Shown here in pieces: positions 16,222 through 24,719 of a DNA stretch of 48,253 bases. The stretch comes from Phycisphaeraceae bacterium (GTDB lineage: Bacteria > Planctomycetota > Phycisphaerae > Phycisphaerales > Phycisphaeraceae). Position 1 is the first letter of the stretch. The number at the start of each line of letters is the position of its first letter. A model generated the notes under the pieces. That model was not told the origin of the DNA. It was given only the letters and a program-made list of their open reading frames with translations, and searched no databases. A program made the position numbers and the translations under genes. The DNA is taken from positions 1 to 48,253 of the forward strand of contig JANQSF010000112.1 of the NCBI GenBank assembly GCA_028284155.1. Reading direction: 5' to 3'.

Positions 16222-17062
16222 GCGCATTCCTGTCTGCATTTACGTACAACCCAATTCCAACGCGGCTGCTGAATTGGCCGTGTCGCTGGCTGGAGAGTTA
16301 AAGGGTCAGGGATTGTGGTTCGTCAAGCGTCCCCTTGAAAAGATTCTGGTGGATGAAGATTGCGGTGGTCTTCCTCGATTCGTCGCTTGTGATGGAGGTA
16401 GTCGTGTTCCGATTGCCATCAGAGTTGCTCGTGCAAGCCACGGGATCGCAGTCATCGCGGCGGGCGAAGATGAGCGCCGCCATTGGCTCACGAGCTGGTT
16501 TGCAGCGTCAGTACCGTTAGTACAGTTGATGGGCGAAAAGAGGAATGGTGGACTAAGAATCGTTGTCGAGTACATAAACAATGATGCATTTGTTCCCTTA
16601 GAGGCTTGGATAGGTCGTAACACGAAGATGACTGCGATTCATGAGCTGGACTTAGGTGGGATGGAAGTTACTTACAGCGACATTGCTACCGCTTCAAGAC
16701 TTCCCCACTTGAGACTACTCGACCTGCGAGGTACTGGGGTCACGCGGGCTGAACTTGAATCTGTTCGGCCACGTTTATCGCAGAATGTGCAAGTGTTGTT
16801 TGGGCGATCCGAAATACCAACGCCAAGAGAAGGATTCGGCCCACTACTGAGATTCACGAGGCGTGCGCTTGGCCAATCAGTTAGCACTCTAGCGGCATCG
16901 CTCGAAGTCAATCCAGTCGCTCTGCAAGAAACAGAGATGAACACTTCCCAGGTTGACTGTCGTACATTGGCATCTCGTCTTGCGGAGGAGTTCGATATTC
17001 CACGAAGCACGCGCCAAATGCTATTCAGGAGCGCGGAAAGACATTCCGGCCCCACGCCATGA
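16130..17062 (+). CDS. LRR-like plus XRE-like domain protein of unknown function
   Basis: 310 residues from a GTG at 16130 (ATG alternative at 16142), overlapping the RHH gene by 92 bases; the basic first ~30 residues may be untranslated. Three parts are visible. The first (~35-150) alternates strand and helix (IPVCIYVQPNSNAAAELAVS, ASHGIAVIAAGED); I could not assign a family, and a TIR-like fold is only a weak impression. The second (~165-220) has two LRR-like units (LDLGGMEVTYSDIATASRL, LRLLDLRGTGVTRAEL). The third (~230-295) resembles an XRE HTH (RRALGQSVSTLAASLEVNPV, then LASRLAEEFDIP). It stands directly before the large ATPase gene. Confidence 0.62.
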   Translation: MAKFMPDRSTGKSRRRSNASRAPHRRRPAAKRIPVCIYVQPNSNAAAELAVSLAGELKGQGLWFVKRPLEKILVDEDCGGLPRFVACDGGSRVPIAIRVARASHGIAVIAAGEDERRHWLTSWFAASVPLVQLMGEKRNGGLRIVVEYINNDAFVPLEAWIGRNTKMTAIHELDLGGMEVTYSDIATASRLPHLRLLDLRGTGVTRAELESVRPRLSQNVQVLFGRSEIPTPREGFGPLLRFTRRALGQSVSTLAASLEVNPVALQETEMNTSQVDCRTLASRLAEEFDIPRSTRQMLFRSAERHSGPTP

Positions 17063-17166
17063 TTGGGCGACATGCCGCTCTAGGTTGTGCCGCACTGGCG
17101 GATTCGAAGCCGAATTGAATCGATCCAAATGTCGCGCGTCGACAAGTCACGCCCGGGGACGCTGCC

Positions 17167-20100
17167 ATGAAACACCCAACAGGGTTTCGAGAACACCAGG
17201 CTGAAATGTTCGGTCGTGAGCGTGATATCCGCTACCTCATTGATCGTACAATACAAACTGGGTTCACTGCGGTGGTCAGCCGACCACAGGTGGGAAAGAC
17301 GTGGCTGCTCGAAGAAACCGGCCGTCAGTTAATCGATCAGAACGTACTCGTTGGATATCACGAATGCACAGGGGAGACCGACCATCTGTTGCGTGCGGTC
17401 GTGGACCTATACGTCCGCTGGCTCATGCAAGCGGGAATGTTGGAACAGGCACATAGCCTGTGGAAACGGCACAAGAGGCACGCCGTCACGAAGATAGGAG
17501 TCGCAATTGGCAATCTCTTTGCTCAGCTTAGCAAGCTGGGCGGCAAGTCGGCAAAGGCGATTGGATCAGCAGTTAGTGGCGTCTTCAACGGATTGGCGCG
17601 TGCCGACGACGACCTGCGGTCAGGGGGCGTTGCGACACTAGCCCCTGTCAGTTACGACGTCGTGCTCGAAGTGGTCGAGTTACTGCATTCGGTGACCAAC
17701 GGTCGTCGAGTCGTGATTATGCTCGATGCATGGGAAAAATCTGCCAGCATCGACACCGAACACGGGGTCTTGGCGGGCATGCTCACGCACATGGACGATT
17801 GGGCGTGGTGCCATGTAATTGCTGGAGTACGTCGGCCCGATCCGGACAATCCGAATCGTGGCGACAAGGCATTCAGTTTCTGCGAAAGATTATCCGACGC
17901 CGCAGTCGCGGCATCAGTGTATCCCCTCCAGCCACTGGACTTGTCGAGTAGCGAAGAGCGCGAGCGATTGCTCATCAATCTCCGCATGAGCGTCCCCGTT
18001 ACTCAGTCTGTGTCTGATGATGATTTGCTGGCGATGATCGGTGGATCAGAGAGAGATTCAATTCGTGAGTTCTTTGCGGGTGTGATCGGTCGTTGGCGCA
18101 CCGCCGAACAGCAAGGCGCAATCTCGAACCTTGCCGACCTTGAGAGAATTGCGCGAGATGCTCAGCAGTATCGTTATGGGGAGTTCAACCATCTGTTTCC
18201 CGTGCTAACGGAGAGCGAAAAGACGCTGGCGATTCGATTGGCATTCTTACCTCGATCTGACCAGCCACTATGGGACAAACTAGAACCGATTGCAATGGAA
18301 GGTGTGAGTCAACAGGATCTTGACGGGTTGTTTGAGAATGGGCTGCTCGACCACGCGAGCACATCAACAGTCCCTACGTATGGGCATGACACACGGCACT
18401 CTGCTGCGCGCAATTGGCTGATTGGCGAGCGTCCATGGCGCAACCGTGTTATCCGGTTGGTCAACGCCCTTGTACCAATGCTCGCAGCCAAGATCACGAC
18501 AGTCAATGAGGAGACGAGACCTTACGGAGGCGCGATCGTCGCAATTGGTGTGAGTACAGATATAGACCTCAGCCGAGTAGTCCGAGTGGTTGAAGCGGCG
18601 GCCCGAACTCTATTCGGCCTTCGGATTGACACCGATCAGTTTATGGAATGGGCGTTTGCCGCCGCCAAAGAGGACTCAAGAGTTGCCCCTCTCGTAGCGC
18701 TGGCACTGTTTAGATTGGCTTACAAGTCAAAGGAGAAAGGTGCATTGGGCCGACGCGACACGTTGGTCGACGAACTCCGCCGGCTCGCCGCAGCGTACCT
18801 CGACGACGTAGCCATTCGGGGGTGCTTAGCCATGGCCTTAGTCAATACAATCATCGACGCCAGACACGAGAACGCGTTGGACCGCCGCGCCGCGTTGCTC
18901 GACGAATTGCGCCGGCTGTCCGTGGCGTACCCGAATGATCCAAACACTCGGGATCAGATGGCGAGGGCGATACTCGACATCGTGACCGATGCCAAGCAAG
19001 ATGAGTTAGACCGACGCGACGAATTGCTCGACGAACTGCGCCGACTCGCCTATGCAAATCCTGATGACATGGCCGTCCGGGAGTCGCTGGCGACCGCTCT
19101 ATTCAATAGTTCGATTGCGGCTAAGGCGGAAGAGGCATTGGATCGGCGCGACGCGTTGCTTGACGAGCTCCGCAATCTGGCCGTGGCACATCCTGATGAC
19201 GCGAGAGTCTTGGAGCGGCTCACGATGGCGGTTTTCAATGCAACAGTTGACGCCAAAGATGAAGGAGCGTTGGACCGCCGCAATGCGATGCTTGGCGAGC
19301 TCCGGCGGCTGTCCGAGGCCAACTCCGATAACGTGCACGTCCGAGCACGACTCACCAAAGCCCTAACCAAGACGACGATCGACGCCAAGGAGGAAGATGA
19401 CCTGGACCGACGCGATGAGTTGCTTGACGAGCTCCGTCAGCTCGTCACGGCCTACCCCAACGACTCGGCCGTCCGGGAATCGCTCGCGTCGGCGCTAGCT
19501 AAAGTGATGATCGACGCCAAAGAAGAAGATACGTTGGACCGACGTGATGATTTGCTAATTGAGCTTCGCCGGCTCGCCGTGGCGTACCCCGACGACTCGG
19601 CTACACGAAAGTGGTTTGCGGGAGCGCTAGTCGGAACATCCATCGACCTCAAGGCGGAAGGAGCGTTGGATCGACGCGACGCGTTGTTCGATGAAGTTCG
19701 CCAGATGGCCACCGCGTACCCGGACGATGCCGCCGTCCGCCAATGCCTTGCCGATGCGCTAATCAATACGTCGATCGACTCCAAGGAGGAGAACGAGTTG
19801 GAACGACGTGACTTGTTGTTCGACGAGCTGCGCCGATTGGTCACGGCACACCCGGACGACGCAGCTGTTCGTGATTGCTTTGCCGTTGCGCTGGTCAACA
19901 CGTTGATCGACGCGACAGAAGAGAATGTGTTGGTCCGGCGTGACGCATTGCTCGACGAGCTCCGTGGCATCGCCAACGCATACCCCGACGATGTGATGAT
20001 TCGAAAACGGCTCGCAAAGGCGCTAGCCAATGTGTTGGCTAGTACCAAAGAGGAAGGGGCATTGGATCGACGCGATGCGTTGCTCGATGAACTCCGCCGG

Positions 20101-21369
20101 CTGACCCAGAGCTATCCTGATGATTCAGCAACTTTGCAGTGGTTTGCAATGATGCTTGTTCGCACGGCCTGCGACGCAAAAGCTGAAGATGTGTTGGACC
20201 GACGCGACGCGTTGCTCGACGAGCTCCGCAAGCTGGCCGTGGTGCACTCCAATGACACGGCCGTTCGAGCATGCGTTACCCATGCGCTTGTCAACACGAT
20301 GGTGGAAGCCGTAGAGGAGAACGCGTTGGATCGACGCGACGCGTTGCTCGACGAGCTCCGTCAGCTAGCCGTAGCGAATCGCGAGGACTCGGCCGTCCGG
20401 AAGTCGCTTGCGACCGCGATCTTCAATACTTCGATCGCGGCTAAGGCGGAAGGGGCGTTGGGCCGGCGAGATACACTGCTCGACGAGCTTCGCCAGTTGG
20501 CCACGGCGCACTCCAATGACACGGCGGTTCGAGAATACCTCGCGAATGCGCTTGTCAACACGATGATTGATGCCAAAGAGGAGAACACGTTGGATCGACG
20601 CGACGCGTGTCTCGACGAGCTCCGCGGGCTAGCGGAGGCAAACCCCGACGACGGGAGAGTAAGGGAACGGCTCGCGAAGGCGTTGGTTAATGTGTCTATC
20701 GACGCTAAGGCGGAAGATGCGTTGGACCGGCGCGACGCGTTGCTCGATGATCTTCGTGGGCTCGCAGTGGCTTACCCCGATGACTCGGCCGTCCTGGAAT
20801 CGCTAGCCATGGCGCTGGCCAAGACGTCCGCAGACGCTAAGAAGGAGAGTGCATTAGATCGGCGCGATGCGTTGCTCAACGAGCTCCGTTGGGTGGCAGA
20901 GGTCAATGCTGACGACTCGAGAGTCCGGCACTGGCACGCGAAAGCGCTTGTCATGACGTCTGTTGAAGCCAAAGAGGAAGATGCGTTAGGCCGACGCGAC
21001 ACGTTGCTTGACGAGCTCCGTCGGCTCACCGTGGCATACCCGGACGACGCAGCCGTAAACGAGTGCCTCGCCGACGCGCTGGTCAACACACTGATCGACG
21101 CCAAGGAAGAGAATATGTTGGCTCGACGTGACGCGTTACTCGACGAGCTACGTGACCTGGCCAGCGCGTTTCCGGACGACGCGATGATCAGAGAACGATT
21201 CGCAAAGGCGCTAGGCAATGCGTCGGCTGACGCCAAGGAGGAAGGCGCACTGAACCGATGTGACGCGTTGCTCGATGAACTCCACCGGCTGACCCAGACC
21301 TATCCAGATGATGCGGCCTCGAAGAGGTGGCTCGAGCTGGCATCTATCAGTGTCACGGACAACGAATGA
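17167..21369 (+). CDS. Large P-loop ATPase (STAND/AAA-16-like) with 20 helical repeats
   Basis: 1400 residues. The N-terminal nucleotide-binding part has FGRERDIRYLI, Walker A SRPQVGKTWLL (~residues 38-48; the first Gly is replaced by Ser) and Walker B RRVVIMLDAWEKS (~180-192). Residues ~200-520 form the helical and winged-helix-like middle region. From 526 to ~1382 there are 20 tandem repeats of 43-44 residues with consensus ALDRRDALLDELRRLAVAYP and a second helix (SAVRESLAKALVNTSIDAK), a TPR-like helical hairpin. NTPases with long superhelical sensors are typical of STAND proteins in anti-phage defence. No nuclease or other effector domain is fused, so the effector would have to be a neighbour. 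Sensing and the defence role are inferred. Confidence 0.78.
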   Translation: MKHPTGFREHQAEMFGRERDIRYLIDRTIQTGFTAVVSRPQVGKTWLLEETGRQLIDQNVLVGYHECTGETDHLLRAVVDLYVRWLMQAGMLEQAHSLWKRHKRHAVTKIGVAIGNLFAQLSKLGGKSAKAIGSAVSGVFNGLARADDDLRSGGVATLAPVSYDVVLEVVELLHSVTNGRRVVIMLDAWEKSASIDTEHGVLAGMLTHMDDWAWCHVIAGVRRPDPDNPNRGDKAFSFCERLSDAAVAASVYPLQPLDLSSSEERERLLINLRMSVPVTQSVSDDDLLAMIGGSERDSIREFFAGVIGRWRTAEQQGAISNLADLERIARDAQQYRYGEFNHLFPVLTESEKTLAIRLAFLPRSDQPLWDKLEPIAMEGVSQQDLDGLFENGLLDHASTSTVPTYGHDTRHSAARNWLIGERPWRNRVIRLVNALVPMLAAKITTVNEETRPYGGAIVAIGVSTDIDLSRVVRVVEAAARTLFGLRIDTDQFMEWAFAAAKEDSRVAPLVALALFRLAYKSKEKGALGRRDTLVDELRRLAAAYLDDVAIRGCLAMALVNTIIDARHENALDRRAALLDELRRLSVAYPNDPNTRDQMARAILDIVTDAKQDELDRRDELLDELRRLAYANPDDMAVRESLATALFNSSIAAKAEEALDRRDALLDELRNLAVAHPDDARVLERLTMAVFNATVDAKDEGALDRRNAMLGELRRLSEANSDNVHVRARLTKALTKTTIDAKEEDDLDRRDELLDELRQLVTAYPNDSAVRESLASALAKVMIDAKEEDTLDRRDDLLIELRRLAVAYPDDSATRKWFAGALVGTSIDLKAEGALDRRDALFDEVRQMATAYPDDAAVRQCLADALINTSIDSKEENELERRDLLFDELRRLVTAHPDDAAVRDCFAVALVNTLIDATEENVLVRRDALLDELRGIANAYPDDVMIRKRLAKALANVLASTKEEGALDRRDALLDELRRLTQSYPDDSATLQWFAMMLVRTACDAKAEDVLDRRDALLDELRKLAVVHSNDTAVRACVTHALVNTMVEAVEENALDRRDALLDELRQLAVANREDSAVRKSLATAIFNTSIAAKAEGALGRRDTLLDELRQLATAHSNDTAVREYLANALVNTMIDAKEENTLDRRDACLDELRGLAEANPDDGRVRERLAKALVNVSIDAKAEDALDRRDALLDDLRGLAVAYPDDSAVLESLAMALAKTSADAKKESALDRRDALLNELRWVAEVNADDSRVRHWHAKALVMTSVEAKEEDALGRRDTLLDELRRLTVAYPDDAAVNECLADALVNTLIDAKEENMLARRDALLDELRDLASAFPDDAMIRERFAKALGNASADAKEEGALNRCDALLDELHRLTQTYPDDAASKRWLELASISVTDNE
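18742..21312 (+). repeat. 20 tandem repeats of 129-132 bp inside the ATPase gene
   Basis: Spacing of the conserved ttg-gac-cga-cgc block was measured as 129 and 132 bases in successive units. Strongest DNA conservation is over the LDRRDALLDELR codons. Copies of this similarity can recombine, so repeat number may vary between strains. Confidence 0.85.
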
Positions 21370-21752
21370 TGTCTGTTCTAATGCCGAGATAGCGGCCTTC
21401 GCGAGGAGGGGAACTGGCGAGATCTACTCATAGACTGAATTGTCACGCCATAGCGATTACATGGTGACGATTCTTGGCGGTAAATATGACCGGTGTCACC
21501 ATGATCCCTTCTGGTTGGAGTTCTTCCCCGTCTAGACCGCTGGCTTGCTCAGGCGAACGCTGTCAGGCTGTGCTATCGGAAGTGACACACTGGGCCAACA
21601 CGGCATGAATGTCTAGAGCGCAGAACTCAAACACCCCTGTCGACTAGCTGAGCGTGCTAGTAGTCACCAACACTTCGCGCGCGATTCTCGTGCCATGATT
21701 TATGCCTGCGCGCATCGACTTGGTTAGAATGCGAACGATCGATCACGCCCGG

Positions 21753-21836
21753 GACGTTGGCGCGCACCAACGTCGCGCGACACGGGCGGCGGTCGCGGGA
21801 CTCTTGCTCACCTGCTTGCCCGCAACCCCGCCCGTG
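21753..21836 (+). other. Two stable hairpins in the 500-base gap after the ATPase gene
   Basis: gacgttgg/ccaacgtc (21753-21760, 21767-21774) is followed by cacgggcgg/ccgcccgtg (21781-21789, 21828-21836), which contains an inner gcggg/cccgc stem. They sit just before the 21867 gene. The rest of 21370-21866 holds no convincing gene; the hairpins may end the cargo transcript or shape the next mRNA. Confidence 0.45.
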
Positions 21837-21866
21837 CCGCCTCCCGGTTGAACAAAAGGTGAGCAC

Positions 21867-22811
21867 ATGTCTGGTCTTCATTGGGATACGCTAGAACGGC
21901 TACATCCAGTACATGTCATTGAGCGGCGATTCCGCCGCTGGGAAGAAGCGTTGGCGAAAGCCTTCCAAGCGAGTTGTCCAGGAGATCGCCCGCAGCATTT
22001 CAGGGGAACGATCAATCTGTTGCGGGCTTGGCTGGACTTGGGGTTTCGAATCCCTGAGTCTGACGTTGATGAGCTATCAGGCTATTTGAGCAACCTGGCC
22101 AACCCAGTGTTCTTTGCATTCAGCACAGACGCCGGTTCAGTGTCCGTACCCAATGCACTCACGCTGTACTTGCCGCGGGATGGTGTCAGTGCCATCCTTG
22201 AACGCGTGAGTGCTGTGGTCGATCGCGCAACTCAGGTCTCGATTGAATTGGATGAGCAGATTGGAGAGAGATTCCCTTCAGATGAAGAGGTCGACGCGGC
22301 GTATGTCGCTTGGGAGTCGGCCAATGATCTGTGGGTGTATCTCGTGAATGTGTTTCATGAACTGAATCCTCGCTCCCCAAGGATTCCCATTGAACCTGTG
22401 ACGGACACGTTGGGAATAACCTTTAACGAGGTCCCTTTGTGTTACGGCGCACGAGAGTCTGAAGAAGATTCGCGCCCGGACCAACGAGCACAGCGCGAGC
22501 CTACTGCTGCGGCCAAGGAGCGCAAGCCTCGCTTCGCAGATAAGCAACAGGAGGCGGAAGAGATGTCTGTTTTCTCCGCTGATTATCCTGAGTCAAAGAT
22601 ACGAGAGTGGGCAGATCACTTTGGACGATCGCAGGGTTACATCTGTGGAACCGAAGCGTGGGAGAAGCACATGGAGGTGCATGGCCGTCGGCGTGGCCGC
22701 CCACGTAGTCGATCGTCATCCGTGAAAGCGGAACGCCTGACGGACGCGCATCTCGCCAGTCATGGTGAACTCGACGAATCACTGGAACGGATCATCGACG
22801 ACGATACCTGA
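21867..22811 (+). CDS. Hypothetical protein of the element
   Basis: 314 residues with an aaggtgag ribosome binding site before the ATG. The first ~190 residues look globular and mostly helical (RWEEALAKAFQASC, GTINLLRAWLDLGF, VDAAYVAWESANDLWVYLV). Then follow a charged linker and a small C-terminal region (SKIREWADHFGRSQGYICG, then RRRGRPRSRSSS) that could bind DNA through a short HTH and a basic AT-hook-like patch (RGRPRSR). No family recognised. It lies between the cargo block and the replication/integration module. Confidence 0.65.
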   Translation: MSGLHWDTLERLHPVHVIERRFRRWEEALAKAFQASCPGDRPQHFRGTINLLRAWLDLGFRIPESDVDELSGYLSNLANPVFFAFSTDAGSVSVPNALTLYLPRDGVSAILERVSAVVDRATQVSIELDEQIGERFPSDEEVDAAYVAWESANDLWVYLVNVFHELNPRSPRIPIEPVTDTLGITFNEVPLCYGARESEEDSRPDQRAQREPTAAAKERKPRFADKQQEAEEMSVFSADYPESKIREWADHFGRSQGYICGTEAWEKHMEVHGRRRGRPRSRSSSVKAERLTDAHLASHGELDESLERIIDDDT

Positions 22812-22827
22812 CCATGTGTTCTGTAGC

Positions 22828-22859
22828 CAACACAAAATGTTCGCGAACATTTCGTGTTG
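22828..22859. promoter_or_regulatory. 32-bp near-perfect palindrome (operator candidate)
   Basis: Arms caacacaaaatgttcg and cgaacatttcgtgttg differ at one position. Its core aaatgttcgc/gcgaacattt recurs 75 bp further on. Confidence 0.65.
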
Positions 22860-22908
22860 TCCCAATCGGCCGATTCTCCTGCCTGACAGGCCGTCAGGGC
22901 CATTCCCA

Positions 22909-22928
22909 AAATGTTCGCGAGAACATTT
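22909..22928. promoter_or_regulatory. Second copy of the aaatgttc operator
   Basis: aaatgttc-gcga-gaacattt, with centres 75 bp apart from the first site, close to a whole number of helical turns. It lies 45 bases before the excisionase-type operon, suiting cooperative binding of a repressor. Confidence 0.65.
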
Positions 22929-22962
22929 CGCTTTCAGTGAGGGAGGTGTTTTCCTGAAAGCG
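22929..22962 (+). other. Leader hairpin before the HTH operon
   Basis: A 9-bp perfect stem (cgctttcag / ctgaaagcg) directly after the second operator and 10 bases before the ATG at 22973. It may limit access to the start codon. Confidence 0.5.
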
Positions 22963-22972
22963 AGGTGTCGCC

Positions 22973-23254
22973 ATGCCATTGACGGACGAACGACGAGCAA
23001 GATCATCGCCGCGCAAGCTACTGAGCGTCGGTCAGATCGCAAGCAAGCTAGGCGTTCCATTTCATCGCGTCCGGTATGTGCTCGACACGCGGCCGTACAT
23101 CCAGCCGGCGGCGCGGTGCGGGATCGCCCGCGTCTTCGATCGAGAAGCCGTCAAGCTGATTCGCCATCAGCTCAAGGGGATCGAAGCCAGACGCACCGAG
23201 CAGTTACCCGACTTGCCCCTCTTCGACGAGGTGACCGCGGGAGGTGACGCATGA
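22973..23254 (+). CDS. MerR-like HTH protein, excisionase type
   Basis: 93 residues. A MerR-type winged helix is visible: LLSVGQIASKLGVPFHRVRYVL, then wing residues ending in RVFDREAVKLI. There is no C-terminal effector domain, so it resembles recombination directionality factors rather than true MerR sensors. Its stop overlaps the next start (ATGA). Two palindromes upstream probably control the operon of this gene, the double-HTH gene and the replication gene. Confidence 0.75.
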   Translation: MPLTDERRARSSPRKLLSVGQIASKLGVPFHRVRYVLDTRPYIQPAARCGIARVFDREAVKLIRHQLKGIEARRTEQLPDLPLFDEVTAGGDA

Positions 23255-23631
23255 TCCGTACCGCTGACGATCCGACCGACCGGGATCCCCACGTCGAAAC
23301 TGACGGGGTCGCCGGCGTGTTGCTGTTGAAAGCTGACGACGCGGCCGACCGCCTGGCGATATCGGTGAGCCAGTTGGCCGAGTTGTCGCGACGCGGCGAC
23401 GTGCCGGCCGTACGCATCGGCCGATCCGTCCGCTACGACCCGCGCGACCTCGACGGCAACGAAGGCCCGTTGCTCAAGCCGGAGGCCGCGGCCGCGGCCC
23501 TGGCCATTTCACCCCGTAAACTCTGGGCGCTGACCAGCACGGAAGAAATCCCGTGCGTCCGACTTGGTTCGGCCGTCCGTTACCGCCGGTGTGACCTGCT
23601 GGCATGGATCGACGAACGCAAGGAAGCGTGA
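23251..23631 (+). CDS. Tandem double-HTH (HTH-17 excisionase-like) protein
   Basis: 126 residues holding two copies of the same excisionase-like domain: LLLKADDAADRLAISVSQLA...RIGRSVRYDPRDLD (~27-70) and LLKPEAAAAALAISPRKLWA...VRLGSAVRYRRCDLLAWI (~74-122). Single copies are about 50-60 residues, so this is an internal duplication. It could bind two adjacent half-sites at once. It is coupled at both ends: its start overlaps the MerR-like gene and its stop overlaps the next start (TGATG). Confidence 0.78.
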   Translation: MIRTADDPTDRDPHVETDGVAGVLLLKADDAADRLAISVSQLAELSRRGDVPAVRIGRSVRYDPRDLDGNEGPLLKPEAAAAALAISPRKLWALTSTEEIPCVRLGSAVRYRRCDLLAWIDERKEA

Positions 23632-24659
23632 TGAGCAAGTCCGACGGCCACGGACGGCCGCCCAAAGGCACTTTCGCACTGATGAGTAAGCGGATCACCG
23701 AATCCGGCGCGCTGCGACGTCTTAACGGGAAGGCGCAAAGCGTGTTCATCGCACTCACCGCACGGTTGGACTGGGGGCAGTTTCCCGACGGGGTTGTCCG
23801 TGTTTCGCAGGTTGAGTTGATGGCGATCACGGGCGCAAGCGAGCGAAGCGTGCGCGACGGCCTGCGTGCGTTGGAGAATGAGTCGCTCGTCGAAGCGGTC
23901 CGCGACGGCGACGGCCGCGGTCACGTTCTCGGGTATCGGCTGGTGTACGAAAAGGCGGCAGCCCACTGCCGCCTTTCTCCCGACAAAGGCGGCAATCTGC
24001 TACCGAAAAGGCGGCAGTCTGTTGCCGGAAAGGCGGCAGCCCACTGCCGGTCCTCTGTATTAAGAAAAAAGGGAAAGAACAGCAGCAAGAAGAGCGCTGC
24101 TACTGCTGCTGGTGCGCTTCGCATGGGGGATGAGGTGGAGGACGTCGTCGCCGCGCTGGTGGATTGCGGCATTGACGAGGACCGCGTACGGCGTGACTTG
24201 GCCGGCCGCCCCTGGCTGGGTCACGCCGTCGTGGTTCGCATGCTCGGGCCGATCGTCAGGCGGTCGCAACAAACCGGGATCAACAACCCGCCGGGATTCA
24301 TCCGCAGCGAGTTGCTCAAGATCACGACGCAGGACATCCAGCAGTTTCACGAGCAGGAACGGGCGAGGCAGAAGCGAGCAGACGACGCACGACGCCGGCT
24401 TCACGAGCAGCGCGGCCGCGAGAAGCGTCGCGACGTCGAGGACGATCGCTGGCGGACACGGTTTGGGGCACTGACACACGAACGGCAAGACGCCTTCGCA
24501 CGTGATGCTCTGGCACGACTCCGCCCGTCGGTGCAGGCGATGCACCGCGGCCAGAATCCACGCGACGCACCAGGACTCCAACAACTGGCGATCCGCGAAA
24601 TGATGCGTCAGTGCGGCGACGATGCTATGGTCCAGCAAGCAGGACACGCCGCGAGGTGA
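23631..24659 (+). CDS. Lambda-O-like replication initiator with the origin inside the gene
   Basis: 342 residues from the ATG overlapping the previous stop. The N-terminal ~90 residues form a winged HTH (GKAQSVFIALTARLDWGQ, RVSQVELMAITGASERSVRDGL, ALENESLVEAVRDGDGRG) like the DNA-binding part of phage O-type initiators. A central low-complexity segment is encoded by four iterons (23951-24049) and followed by an A-rich stretch. The C-terminal half is helical and highly charged (FHEQERARQKRADDARRRLHE split by Arg-rich turns), possibly recruiting a helicase or loader. No helicase or loader gene lies beside it, so host factors are probably used. Confidence 0.68.
   Translation: MSKSDGHGRPPKGTFALMSKRITESGALRRLNGKAQSVFIALTARLDWGQFPDGVVRVSQVELMAITGASERSVRDGLRALENESLVEAVRDGDGRGHVLGYRLVYEKAAAHCRLSPDKGGNLLPKRRQSVAGKAAAHCRSSVLRKKGKNSSKKSAATAAGALRMGDEVEDVVAALVDCGIDEDRVRRDLAGRPWLGHAVVVRMLGPIVRRSQQTGINNPPGFIRSELLKITTQDIQQFHEQERARQKRADDARRRLHEQRGREKRRDVEDDRWRTRFGALTHERQDAFARDALARLRPSVQAMHRGQNPRDAPGLQQLAIREMMRQCGDDAMVQQAGHAAR
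23951..24049 (+). repeat. Four 21-bp iterons, probable replication origin
   Basis: Units aaaggcggcagcccactgcc(g), starting at 23951, 23985, 24007 and 24029; the last three have a 22-bp period. Each is itself a dyad (cggcag/ctgccg), and the first extends to a 26-bp palindrome. An A-rich stretch (attaagaaaaaagggaaag, about 24059-24077) follows, as an unwinding element would. Confidence 0.75.
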
Positions 24660-24719
24660 CGCGGCCGACGACATGACCAGGTGAGCAATCGTGTCTAACA
24701 ATGTGAAAGGCAGGTGAGC

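Noticed and set aside
18742..21312. Regular 132-bp repeats as a CRISPR or satellite DNA array
   Set aside because: The repeats keep one open frame of 1400 codons, vary mostly in a coding-compatible way and have no spacer structure.
23951..24049. Four short repeats as a small CRISPR
   Set aside because: Units are contiguous at a 22-bp period, without spacers, and lie inside a coding gene; iterons explain them better.
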